The notes beneath the pieces are model-generated. The model was not told where the DNA came from and did no database searches. It was given only the letters and a program-made list of their open reading frames with translations. DNA of 64,000 nt from Gonocerus acuteangulatus (taxonomy: Eukaryota; Arthropoda; Insecta; Hemiptera; Coreidae): positions 148,237,975 through 148,301,974 of the forward strand of contig OX328123.1 of the NCBI GenBank assembly GCA_946811695.1, given 5' to 3'. Shown here piece after piece: positions 1 to 10,680 of the stretch; the first letter of the stretch is position 1, and each line of letters starts with the position of its first letter. Made by a program: the position numbers and the translations under genes.

Positions 1-509
1 AGAAATAGGTGGCGATAACAACCTATTCCCCAACCACCCAGGTGGCTTGGATCTCAGGATGTTACCTTAAATACACTCTATTTACCTAGGGATAACGTAA
101 ATCCAGGTTCCGAACCCATCAACACACGCCAAGGTGGTGTTTGCCTCTCTCAAATTTATATCAATAAATTGTCTTAATTGTCTCTTGTAAACAAGATTGT
201 ATACTTGCTGTTTCAGGTTCGGGTTGTTGAAGCTGCCTTCCACAATATTTACAAGCTTCTGTAAATATTCTTTCAAGTCGGCCCGGGAAATAGCTACAAT
301 ATTTTATTACTAAAATCTACCTGAAAGACAATAATTGATTTAATGAAAAAAGTTACAAAATTTAATTTTTACTTGAGTTAGTTCAATAAATAATTTACCT
401 ATATTAAATTATGGCTTTTTAATTCTCATTATTTTTTAAATAATACTTTTCACGCATTCATATAAAGACTTATCAGCGTGGTCAAATTTCAAATCAAATT
501 AAAAGAAAA

Positions 510-578
<69 letters not shown>

Positions 579-1496
579 CTTTTTGCTTCTGTTGATAGTG
601 TACATCTGTCCAAAGATGTACAATAAGCAAATTTGTTCAAACAATAGCAATATACTGGATGAGATGAGGGGAGAAGGCAGACATTACTGCTACTCCAAAT
701 GACAGTTCTCGTCTTATCTTATTTCAATGCTAACTTGGTTGAACTATAAACACTACTTATTGCTGTTGTAAATGGCAGGGGAGGCGGCGAGAAGGATTAT
801 CAGGGATAACATTGGAAGAGAGGGATCTGCCAAGAGGAAAGGGGTTTTAGAGAAAAAAATCAGTAATCAGGATTTGGCTAAATCATGGACAAAGGGTATT
901 ATTAGAGTGAGTCTCCGTGGATAGTCAAGTTTGAGGCGTAGGAAGGGGCGTTGAGGATTTTACAGAGGACTTCGTTATGGGTAACATTTACATTTGATGG
1001 CTTAGATGATCCCAATAGTTCTATTTCGTATGTCCCCATCGGACTTGTGATGGTCTTGGATATTGTCAGTTTGTTTTTTGTGTCAAGTTTTGATTCACAT
1101 ATTCAGTTATTGCTACCCCATGGCACGCTGGTTAATACCTCCGAAGGAAAGGTGCAACTTCTAAAACGGTTGTGGTAGATTGTACTTTCTCTTGCTGAAA
1201 AAATTCCCAACTCAATCATGAATATTTAGAGAGAACGGCAACCTGTAGATTACCCGGCGATTCCAACACATGACCACTAAGAACACCATCCATACTCCCA
1301 TTTTTGAGGAATGGTCACTGGCCCGGAGTAAAAATGCCTCCGGTCTACGGTATGTCTCAGAGGACTTATCTGGCACATTACACAGCCTCGCATCGGTAGC
1401 CGTTGCCGGTCAAACAGGGACTCCTACGTATTCCATGACACAAGTCCAGCAGGGTTTGGGCTCTGCAGATCTTCACGTACCTTTGCTGACCATGAT
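1..1496. other. Non-coding stretch with long poly-T tract
   Basis: No recognisable gene. The striking element is an uninterrupted run of 65 T at 514-578, which could be the tail of a minus-strand retrosequence or a slippage tract; I could not identify a body for it. The open frames here are short and lie in low-complexity or unrecognised DNA. The part from about 1260 to 1496 grades into the minisatellite that follows. Confidence 0.6.
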
Positions 1497-2258
1497 TGAC
1501 AGAGAGAGGGCACTGCAGAGCCTTGCCAACCTTTGCTGCCTAGAGTGTGAATTGCAGAGCCGCACCACCCTCTACTGAAGGAGATTTACAGAGAGAGGGC
1601 ACTGCAGAGCCTCGCCAACTTCTGCTGACGGAGATTGACAGAGGGAGGGCACTGCAGAGCCTCGCCGACCTCTGCTGACGGAGACTGACAGAGAGAGGGC
1701 ACTCCAGAGCCTCGCCGACCTCTGCTGACGGAGATTGAGAGAGAGGGCACTGCAGAGCCTCACCGGCCTCTGTTGACGGAGGTTGACAGAGAGGGGGCAC
1801 TATAGAGCCTCGCCGACCTCTGCTGACGGAGATTTACAGAGAGAGGGCACTGCAGAGCCTCACCAACTTCTGCTGACGGAGATTGACAGAGAGAGGGCAC
1901 TGCAGAGCCTCGCCGACCTCTGCTGACGGAGATTGACAGAGAGAGGGCACTGCAGAGCCTCGCCGACCTCTGCTGACGGAGATTGAGAGAGAGGGAACTG
2001 CAGAGCCTCACCGGCCTCTGTTGACGGAGGATGACAGAGAGGGGGCACTATAGAGCCTCGCCGACCTCTTCTGACGGAGATTGACAGAGAGAGGGCACTG
2101 CAGAGCCTCGCCGGCCTCTGCTGGCAGAGATTGGCAGAGAGAGGGCACTGCAGAGCCTCACCGGCCGCTGCTCACGGAGGTTGACAGAGAGAGGGCACTG
2201 CAGAGCCTCGCCGACCTCTGCTGACGGAGATTGACAGAGAGAGGGCACTGCAGAGCCG
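1497..2258. repeat. GC-rich 50-bp tandem minisatellite, about 15 units
   Basis: A unit of 50 bp starting GACAGAGAGAGGGCACTGCA and ending CTCTGCTGACGGAGATT recurs about 15 times. The first unit (1497-1586) is diverged and longer, and most later ones differ by a few substitutions or 2-4 bp indels. A PstI-type CTGCAG lies in nearly every unit. It is much richer in G+C than its surroundings. Because 50 is not a multiple of three, each reading frame passes through all three translations of the unit. This explains the repetitive minus-strand open frames and argues against coding. Function unknown. Confidence 0.9.
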
Positions 2259-3224
2259 CTGCATCAAGCTATCGACCCAAGGCTTGTCACCCCTCCTTCC
2301 ACTGGACACCTTGTCGCTTTTTCTGACATTCTTCCTTCTCCTAACTCCTGCATTCCTATTTGGTACATTTACGATTTTGCTCTTACGAATGTCCTAACAT
2401 TTTAGTATCTTCAATATCATGAAATTCGTTTAGATTCGGATTCTTAATAATTTCTTAGTCTTTCGACCTGCACAAAGCTTTCAATATTTGCTATATTTGT
2501 TTTGGTTCTCCCCAAGAAAATCTTGGAAAAAATGACCTAAATTTAGAAATATTTCCACAGATTGATGGTAGATCTAATAAAATAATGTTACTATTAAAAT
2601 ATTCGTTGAGAGTATTGATAATAAAATATCAAAAACTTGTTTTGTTTAGCAGAATATTTGTTTCAATATAATTTCAATGGTATATGTAACATGCCCGAAC
2701 ACTAATTATTAGTTCTACGACTTCAGCTTTGTTTTGAAGGTTTGTTTTTGTTTTCTTATATTTCTGCAGCATTCCTTGGGCCTATGTATTAGTAACAAAA
2801 ATAATTCTATTGTATAACATCAAACACTATCGTGAACAATTGGTAACTAGCCGACAACCTTAGCTCCAATGGGTTAATATATGTAGGGAAACTGGCAGAT
2901 TAATTACTGGAAATAAATTTGACATATTTTTTTGTAATCCAACCCATTTCTTACTTTTATTAGGTTCGAATTTTGTTTGTCCACTATATTTCGTTCATGA
3001 ATTTTGCTCAAAATTTACGATCTTATCAATACGTTGTCATATAAAAAATAAGAATATACTTACATTGCTGGCATAAATTCCTATATTTTATTTTAGTGGT
3101 AACTCAAATTTATATTATGCCGTATATAACTACATTGCTAATGGTTAACATTCAACTTCTTATTATCTCATGAAAATCAAATACTTAAACTACCTGTATT
3201 ATTTTTTATTTATTTTAATTTTAA
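2259..3224. other. AT-rich DNA, nothing recognised
   Basis: Unique-looking AT-rich sequence with no frame of note, no terminal repeats and no RNA gene seen. Confidence 0.5.
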
Positions 3225-3420
3225 CGTACATTATTTTGAACTAAGAATTTTAAGACGGGTTTTCTACAGGCTATCACCCTTTTCTAGCCAGGATAGGCCT
3301 GATGCCTTTCCTTTTTTCTAGAGGAATGCCACCACCCTATAGCGGGAATCGAACCCTCGACCCTTGGCTGGGAGTGTTAAGTGCTCATGCCTGAACACTC
3401 ACAGCCATCGTACCTCCATT
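3225..3420 (-). mobile_element. tRNA-derived SINE, family L, copy 1
   Basis: On the minus strand a tRNA-like head carries a pol III B box GGTTCGATTCC (complement of 3345-3355) and an A-box-like segment about 55 bases upstream. The spacing is long, as in a tRNA with a large variable arm (Leu/Ser type). A body follows with CATCAGGCCTATCCTGGCTAG, then a 3' end containing ACCCGTC and a tail like GTACGTTAAAATT. The plus-strand copy at 43562-43757 matches through head, body and tail, so this is a dispersed family. The tRNA class is a guess; the SINE call rests on the B box plus the second copy. Confidence 0.75.
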
Positions 3421-4480
3421 ATTTTTTAAATGGAGTAAAAAAAAACTTTACATTAACAAATCTCTTGAGTCGCATTAATACATGTAAATTTCATCTATTT
3501 TTATCTAATCGTCGATTTTATTCCGATGCGGTAACTTCCACGATTTTTTCGATATTCTCATTTTACTTGAAATAATTATTCGTTTCAGATAAGTCTGGTC
3601 GTCAGCGGTACGAACAAACGAACGAAAGAACTTACGATTGAACAAACGCAGGAATGTACAAACGACCGAAAGAGCGCCTGCTAAGAATCGTTCAAAATAT
3701 CATTTAGGGCGCATCCTTAAAGATTACTATGTCAATCCTTAAACAAAAGAGCGGTTGAAAAACGTTAGAAAATTTAAAATGTAACTTTTGTTGTTAAATT
3801 TAAATTTTTGTAATTAGCAGTTAATTACACATGTAGCTATTGTTACGTTTTTTTCTGAAACTAATTATATATTACTATTACCTAGAAGTTATAAAAATGT
3901 CGTAGCACCAATTAAACTCATCTCTAACTTCAGTTATTGTAATTGGTATTCGGTATCATAGTTACATTAAGTACATTTCGCCCCAATTTGGAAGAGACAT
4001 TAAATTCCTTAGCAGACTTGGTTTTCATAAAAAACAATATGACTCCATAGGCCGTGGGTTATGCCAATTGTTTCACAAATTATCGCTTAATAATAACTGC
4101 AATTTATACTTTGAAAACCCCTGAGGTTCAGTGAACGCTAAGCCTTCGAGAAAGAGACTGATAGATCAGTAATACATCAGTCTGCAGAATTTGGCGGGAA
4201 GAGGCCTTGGTTTGCGAATGCTTACGTTGGTTCCAGAAGAATCCTGAATACTGCTTAAACATCCAGCGGACTTCTGCGTGATATTATTATTTGGCACAGA
4301 GGATGAGAGAGATATACAACACTGGTAATATTTTATGTTCACAATCAGTACATATCCTGTAGACCTTTCAGAATATCAGTAAAGCTAGTTAATATTAGAA
4401 ATAACACTATCATCCAATAGAAACGCGATCTCGCAAACACTTTTATCCTTTTGAGCCTACTTTCAGTAAAAGATGAATGG
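3421..4480. other. AT-rich DNA, nothing recognised
   Basis: No gene or terminal-repeat structure seen. The 8 bases just before the following element (4481-4488) are its target-site duplicate. Confidence 0.45.
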
Positions 4481-4488
4481 CCGGTAGC

Positions 4489-5045
4489 CAATGTTGGGCA
4501 AAACTAAAAACTAAAACTAAAATTAAAACTAAATTCACTTTTTGGAATAAACTAAAACTAAACTAAAAATTGCAACCTAAAAAAAAACTAAAACTAAAAT
4601 TTTACTAATTAATGGATTTTAACTAAACTAAAACTAAAACTAAATCTTTGGGAATTGACTAAAAACTAAACTAAAAATTTAGTTTAGTTTAGTTTTACTA
4701 AAATAACATGAATTAATATAAATCATATGTTATTTCGATAATTAAGTAAATTATTAAAACTAATAGAACTTGCTTAAGAATAAGAAATTGTGGCTTTTTC
4801 TCGTAATTTGAAAACATATGTTCTTTGATAAACTAAATTAGTTAACTAAAAACTAAAACTAAACTAAAATCACAAATTTAGGTCTCTTTTACTAAACTAA
4901 ACTAATTGCATTACTAAAAACGGAGTCCATATGATTAATAATTATACAAATCTAAAACTAAACTAAAAATATAACATTAATTTAGTTTTAGTTAGGGAAA
5001 ACTAACGTTAGTTTAGTTTACTAACGTTAGTTTTGCCCAACACTG
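4489..5045. mobile_element. Non-autonomous hAT element built of ACTAAA repeats
   Basis: The element starts CAATGTTGGGCAAAACTAA and ends with the complement of CAGTGTTGGGCAAAACTAA, giving terminal inverted repeats with one mismatch. It is flanked by an exact 8-bp duplication, CCGGTAGC, at 4481-4488 and 5046-5053. Eight-base duplications and CA..TG ends with a GGGCAA core are typical of hAT transposons. The interior is almost wholly irregular runs of ACTAAA, inward from the left and as TTTAGT from the right, so much of the element can fold on itself. There is no transposase; it would depend on an hAT enzyme encoded elsewhere. Confidence 0.88.
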
Positions 5046-5053
5046 CCGGTAGC

Positions 5054-7046
5054 CATGGTTTTCAGTATCAAACCCTCCTAGTGTATTTGCACTGGTTTTT
5101 CCTTCTCAAATAACTACTAACCGCTTGCGTAGAACTATTGCATTACCGTAATCATTAGGCAAATATTCTCAATCCTATAGCTTAGCAATTCCACTATTTC
5201 TTGACGAGATTATTAGAACTCCGGATTGTAGTAGTCTTGTAATACCCAATTAGTCAAGATTAGTGAATAGATCCGTCGAAAGAAATAAAAAAAATAATAA
5301 TAATAATGAAACTCATAGGGGTTAGGAAAAAGAGCCCGACTAAACTCCCCAGGAGTTTAGGGAGGAAAAACTGTAGAGTTGAAGAGGTTGGGCCGGCGGC
5401 GGTGCCTACAATGAGGACCGGAGAAGGAGAGGTGGGGGTGGCTCCTTTGTTTTTCCTTGCTAGAGGCCCTGATGAAATTTAAAGCGAGGGGGGGCCGTCC
5501 CTCACCCGGAGACAGCTCCTGGCCATAAAAGCAATAAAGGACGGATAAGGGACGCGGGCCTTGGATTTATAGAGGGCCACCCCCAAGCATATTTCAGGGG
5601 GCGGCCTGCCCCTGACGGCAACCCCCCCCCAGGCTGGAATAATTTAACCGGCCAAATGAACAGGGCTTCTGTCCACTACAGTCTTCTTAGTCAGTCAAAT
5701 CTTAGAAGAGTTCTTCGCCCGAAGAGGGGTCGTCTTGAAAGGCCTAGAAATTCCGGAGAAGAAACCAACCGTTTCAGGCCAAAAGGAGCGCAATATTACT
5801 TTCATGTGGAGAAGTCCATTCATTTCTATCAGGAAAGAAAGAATTCCAAGTATCCGTATACAATTCCAAGACATCAGGCTGCATTTCGCTTCACTTAAAA
5901 AAAAAAAAGGCATTAAAAAACACATTGATGGAAAACTTCATAAACATAATTTTCATCAATATTCAAGTGATTAAATAAAAGTTTGGGTGTAGTTTTCCTT
6001 TCTATAATTTTCCTTCTGTCGGTTACACGTATTGTTATGATTTATTATTTTTTCTAATTACGAAAGAGCGTTGGCAACAAATTAATTAGTTGCTAGCAGA
6101 CAATCTTCTATAGAAATGATAGTAGTCACCTCCGACAATCGAAATCTTACTATTGGCGCTGAGTACATTCAGTAGTTCTTACCACCATCCTCAGAGCGAT
6201 CATTCTCAGCTTCTCAGAAGACTGCACATCTAACGAACATGGGATGGAAGCAGAATCTATTGGAAGTGGTAGCATCTAAAATAATATTTCTTGGAAAGAA
6301 AGTCAATAAATTTGTTGCACCTGAACGTTGTTGGCTAATAATGACACAAATTTATCGTTAACTTATTCAATAAATCCCTTATTAAAATTTATAATAAAAC
6401 ATGTTAACACAAAAATAATTATATTTGTTTTGTTGAAACATACTACACAAAGAGTAAAAAACAAAGAGAAAGTATTAATCTCAAATTAAAAACATTAATC
6501 TTCACTGATCTGGCGTTGTTAGGAAAACATTCAAAACTTAGGAAAAATATTTGCAGGTGATACGGATTAAAAACCAAAGTTGCTCGTCAAGAATGGCTGT
6601 TTACCCCAAACTCCCAAAACAAAATTTGTACTACAATTTGGATAATAATTTTTTCATTCGTACGAAATGTACTATATGAATTTGGGTTTATTAGAATTTC
6701 CATGCCAATTATAAAAGGAGTATCTGGAATCTTATAAGCGAGTAGCCATAAGAACTCTGATTTTTTTCGAAACCAATATTTCGGTTGGCGGATTCAGCTG
6801 AATTTTCATTTGAGGAAAAATATTTTTTTAGCAATTTCATCAAAATTAACCCAATTTTAAAATTTCAAGCTTGCAGGAATTGTTGTAGAGACTTTTCTTC
6901 CGCATTGAGTCGCAGGGTCGATTCGAATATTGGGTTTCCTTCCTAAAAAACGTAAAAGGAAACGCTAGGAGGGGATGTCTTAATTTCCTTTTCGGATACA
7001 TCTGTCAATGAAAAGTCCATCATTTGTAAAAAATTGAAAATTAAAT
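5054..7046. other. Intergenic DNA with a GC-rich patch, no gene identified
   Basis: A patch at roughly 5330-5660 has clearly higher G+C, with CCGGCGGCGG, several C or G runs, and AGGGGGCGGCCTGCCCC. It is followed by overlapping open frames on both strands at 5656-5974 (76-80 residues) whose products I do not recognise. An A-run follows at 5899-5910. This might be part of a retroelement untranslated region or a processed sequence, but nothing decides it. The rest is AT-rich and unremarkable. Confidence 0.35.
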
Positions 7047-7797
7047 GAAAACTTTTATTCTTATTCCGGGGTACAAGTCCATAGGAATAATTTTGAAATT
7101 ACAAAATAATAAAGAATTTAATATATAAACTTATAAATAGTACCATTATATAATGTACATCATCAATATAAACTAGGGATTGGGTAAAACATGCAGGTAT
7201 AGAAAGTGGTGGAAGAGTCGGGATTTAAAGGTTTCTATGTTGGTAGAATGGTGGAAAAACAGAAGTAAGGAATTCCATAGCGAGGTCTCACGGGTGGCAA
7301 ACGATTTTTCGAATATTTCTGTTCGGTGGGAAGGAATATAAAGATCGGAAGGACGAGATCGGGTGTTACGGGTGTGAACAGAGGATTTAAATTTAAGGAG
7401 TTGAAAAATATACGAAGGTCTTCGGGATTGAATTACTTGGTAAAGGACTGAGCCGACTGTACTGGCGACGATAAAGAGGGAATAGCCAATTTAGCTCCTG
7501 GTAGAAATGTGATATGTGGGAGTCTGTCTGGATCCGGAGCATAAAACGAATGAAACAGTTCATGAGCCGTTTGAGTATTGCCTCGAGATCGCCAGAAAGT
7601 CCACCGTACACCAAACAACCATAGTCAAACTGAGGGAATAATAGGGAAGTTACAAGGAGTTGACGGGTCTTTGTTGGCAGGAGATGGCGGGAGAGGTTGA
7701 GCAGTCTCAGGATAAATAGTAAATTATGTTTTGCAGGAATCTCGTCGAACACGGCTAAGCTGAACCAATTTGTCATTGCAATATAGACGTTTTGCAT
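7047..7797 (-). pseudogene. 5'-truncated LINE (jockey/CR1-type), reverse transcriptase C-terminal part, copy 1
   Basis: The minus strand encodes the C-terminal thumb/connection part of a non-LTR reverse transcriptase: HLLPTKTRQLLVTSLLFPQ, then DYGCLVYGG..GDLEA.LKRLMNCFIRF, HISHFYQELNWLFPLYRRQ. It corresponds almost word for word to the plus-strand copy at 15547-16335. Compared with that copy there is a frameshift after YRRQY and the frame stops early; the downstream matches (NTRSRPSDLYIPS and the terminal FK..LFHHLL) are recoverable only in another frame. The catalytic YADD region is absent, as expected of a 5'-truncated insertion. The 3' end lies near 7047 and shares CTTATTCCGGG with copy 2. 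Confidence 0.85.
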
Positions 7798-7921
7798 CGA
7801 AATTACTGAATTTTTTGGTCAAAACGTAATCCTCTGCAAGACTAATTTTCGTCGAACTTCCAATAGAGTTATTTCTTGCCAGCTAAGTTTGACATTTAAG
7901 CACAACCGAGGGTTTTATCTA

Positions 7922-7960
<39 letters not shown>

Positions 7961-8222
7961 CGCTTCTGATATTGCTACTACAGAGCGGATGTTTGTGAGG
8001 AATCCCTACTTGAGAGAACTGTACCGAAGAAACCGTACGACCCCCTAGAACTGCGTCATCTTTGCTATTTTTCGATCTTATCCCTAGTGTCACTTGGAAA
8101 ATTGGAATAAATACAGTATATATTTTTTGTTGATGTTTTGAACGACTAATGTATTAACGATATAGTCAGCCATCATATGTCTACTATTATAAATATTATT
8201 TTCCACGTATTTCTGACCTTTA
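7798..8222. other. Intergenic, with a poly-T tract
   Basis: Contains about 32 T at 7925-7956. The minus-strand frame at 7896-8093 reads through this tract and is not convincing. No gene recognised. Confidence 0.45.
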
Positions 8223-8455
8223 TTTACGTCTAATTATTTATTCTTTATACATGACCAAGGTCAAAAGAATAGTACTCCAATTTTCTTTGTAATATTTATT
8301 GTTTGTACGCCCTACACGTTTCGTGGCCTTTATGACACCTCCTCAGGGGCCATTACATCCCCATGTGTGGATAGCTCGTCACCCATACTAAGACTGTTTT
8401 TTTTTAAAAATGCGGAACGCTTCACGATTTTGCGTGTCATCCTTGCGCAGGGGCC

Positions 8456-8495
<40 letters not shown>

Positions 8496-8690
8496 ACCGC
8501 CGAAGCGAGTACCTTTTAGTCTTAGTATGGGTGGCGAGCTATCCACACATGGGGATGTAATGGCCCCTGAGGAGGTGGCATAAAGGCCACGAAACGTGTA
8601 GGGCGTACAAACAATAAATAGTACAAAGAAAATTGGAGTACTATTCTTTTGACCTTAGCCATGTATAAAGAATAAATAATTAGCATTAAA
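8223..8690. mobile_element. Large hairpin: inverted Penelope-like terminal repeats around a U6 copy
   Basis: The left arm at about 8223-8394 is repeated in inverse orientation at about 8518-8690 with only scattered mismatches. Shared words include ATTCTTTATACATG, TCAAAAGAATAGTACTCCAA, CGCCCTACACGTTTCGTGGC, CCTCCTCAGGGGCCATTACA and CCATGTGTGGATAGCT. The same CCTCCTCAGGGGCC terminus occurs at 9524-9572, downstream of a Penelope GIY-YIG frame on the minus strand, so the arms look like Penelope-type terminal repeats. Only the U6 snRNA sequence lies between them. A template switch during reverse transcription, or insertion of a U6 copy between inverted repeats, would both produce this. Confidence 0.7.
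8406..8512 (-). ncRNA. U6: U6 spliceosomal snRNA copy (probably a retrocopy)
   Basis: The minus strand reads as a full-length U6 RNA of about 107 nt. It has the 5' stem-loop GTACTCGCTTCGGCGGTAC, the ATATACTAAAATTGG block, the invariant ACAGAGA box, the AGCATGGCCCCTGCGC U4-pairing region, the internal stem AAGGATGACACGCAAAATCG, the GAAGCG telestem and a terminal TTTTT for pol III release. The 5' stem keeps perfect GTAC/GTAC pairing, and CAAAATCG is the form I associate with arthropod U6. The bases upstream (8513 onward) run within a few nucleotides into the Penelope-like arm. I see no TATA box near -25 and no room for a proximal element of its own, so this copy is likely transcriptionally dead or driven by the repeat. 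Sequence identity is strong; activity is doubtful. Confidence 0.93.
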
Positions 8691-9480
8691 AATATGTATG
8701 GACTCCTCGAATTAAAGTTTCACGACGTTCTCAGTGATAAGGATTTCGCTTAACTCAATTCCACGAACGTTGTTTTATATATAACTGGGGTAATGGTATA
8801 TCAGTTAAAACAACAACTCCAAAATTATAAATGACGTAACGTTTTAATTAGGGGAAGTTATCATTCGTACGAGTAAATCCGCCGGAAGGCACGTCTGTTG
8901 GTGATCCTCAATCAGATAGCGATGAGGAAAAAGGCTGATCCGCGGACGTCAGCTGTAAAATAAGGCGATATACGAGATTCGGCAGATAGAAGAGAACAAG
9001 AGGTGGTTCGGAAGGCCTGCACATGAAGGGCGCAGAGCACATACAAACCAAGAGCTATAAGATAAATTAAAAATCCCTACAGGTTTGTGATAAGGGAAAG
9101 CACGTGATGTTATAAATGAAATGAGCCTGTATCAGATAGACGCTTAAAATCCACAACAATTATAATAGGGTTTCAACCCTACGGTTTTTTTTGTAACTCT
9201 TTTTTTCTAATTTCTTTAAATTCTATTAAGGTCTGACTTTAGCAGGTAAGGGAATATATAGTTAATTTTACGGCATATCTTGCCTTCATACAGGAACACT
9301 AAACGGAAACTTCTTCCTTGTTTAAAAAAAATATCTCGGTACTTACAATACCCAGTTACTCAAATGCTCAATTTCCATGTTTATATATATATTTTATTTA
9401 CAGAAACTTACAGATTAAAAAATATTGTATTTTTTTTTTGGGGGGGGAGATGAAAGTGGCGTAGATAAAAAAAATAGTAC
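8691..9480. other. Intergenic AT-rich DNA
   Basis: No gene or element recognised. There is a short G run (GGGGGGGG) near 9441. Confidence 0.4.
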
Positions 9481-10180
9481 TTCCTTTTTTCCTTTCGAAT
9501 CATTTTATTTCTTCTTTACCCTACATGTTTTGTGGCATTAAAGCCACCTCCTCAGGGGCCAATACATCCTAAACAATTTTTATTTTAGTCATTCAAATAA
9601 AATTCTTATAGCTAATATATTATTCTAAGTTAATTTGTAAAATATAAACCTAAAATGTTTGTCAAAATACAATAAAAAGTCTTCAATGTACATACCCCGC
9701 AAGTGGTGAGCTCTCCACCTCTATTCAGACTGAGGAAAGTTAGTCAAAAGGCTTATAAATAAGCTGATTACAATATGGTCTATAAATCGATTATTTTCTA
9801 TTTTCTAGTAATATTATTAAAAAAAAAATATTTAAAAATTTTATTTAATGAGTTTCTATTGTTTTTTATGATATGAATATTTTCTTTTATTTAGATTTAA
9901 GGTCAAATCTATGTTTGTTTTTAAATGCATGGTCCGTAAGTGCTGTTTTATTTTCTTTTTCGGCAATATTTCTGGGATGTTGTTTTATTCTATTTTTTAA
10001 AATCTGCGACGATTCCCCTATGTAGATTGAATTGTAATCTTTACATTTGACCTTATAGACATTATATTTTGTGTTCATTTCATTTCTTTCGTATTTAATC
10101 GTGCTAAAATTGTTATCGACTTTGCTATGATATTTCCAGGCTATTTTACGAATCTCATCACAAACCAGCTTCATCCTATT
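9481..10180 (-). pseudogene. Penelope-like element remnant: GIY-YIG endonuclease and 3' terminal repeat
   Basis: The frame at 9887-10174 on the minus strand ends in a GIY-YIG endonuclease domain: YNVYKVKCKDYNSIYIGESS, then LKNRIKQH (the Arg of the helix), NIAEKENKTALTDHAFKNKH. The order VYKVKC..CNSIYIGE-helix-TALTDHA is the C-terminal nuclease of Penelope-like retroelements, which lies after the reverse transcriptase. The RT part is not visible to the right, so this is a 5'-truncated copy. A stop follows LKSK, but the next frame continues plausibly toward 9840. Downstream on the same strand, at 9572-9524, lies GGCCCCTGAGGAGGTGGC, shared with the U6-flanking arms and probably the element's terminal repeat. 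Confidence 0.8.
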
Positions 10181-10680
10181 TCTTATTGCTGGGTGAAAGT
10201 TAAATGCTTAAGATTTACGTACTATTTGTTTTTTAACCTACGCCACATAAATCCCCCCAAAAATAATAAAATTAATTGGTCAGAAACAAGTCCAATACAA
10301 TATATTGTATTTTGCAAGCTGATGCAAGTAGTTGGCCACGCCACAGGTTTCAGCCGAATACTTCTTAGGAAGGATTCTTTGGATGCCCAGTTTACCTTCA
10401 GCCATCCAACGCTGCGACTTGCTGGGAGGATTGGAGGCAAATGAGATTATTATAATTAGACTGATTATAATCAGTCTAACCACACACTATTATAATCACT
10501 CCACGGCACTTCACTACCTCATTATATCTCGGGGCCACTTTCTATTAACAGGTTTTCATGGAGAGGAAGGATGATTGGTACTGGATAAATAACGGTCTGT
10601 AAGATTAGGATGACATAGTTAATGAAAAAACGTTATTCAATGTATTTCATTACTTTTCATACATTTTCTTATCACCTCTT
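10181..10680. other. Intergenic, no supported gene
   Basis: Several mutually overlapping open frames on both strands at 10127-10574 encode nothing I recognise. A short palindrome, AATTAGACTGATTATAATC, lies near 10455. No gene is supported. Confidence 0.4.

Noticed and set aside
478..702. Open frame with a long phenylalanine run
   Set aside because: It is the translation of the 65-base poly-T tract; the rest is short and unrecognised.
1540..2248. Four overlapping minus-strand frames with QSPSAEVGEALQCPLS repeats
   Set aside because: They are the three frames of the 50-bp minisatellite; the unit length is not a multiple of three and no frame is continuous.
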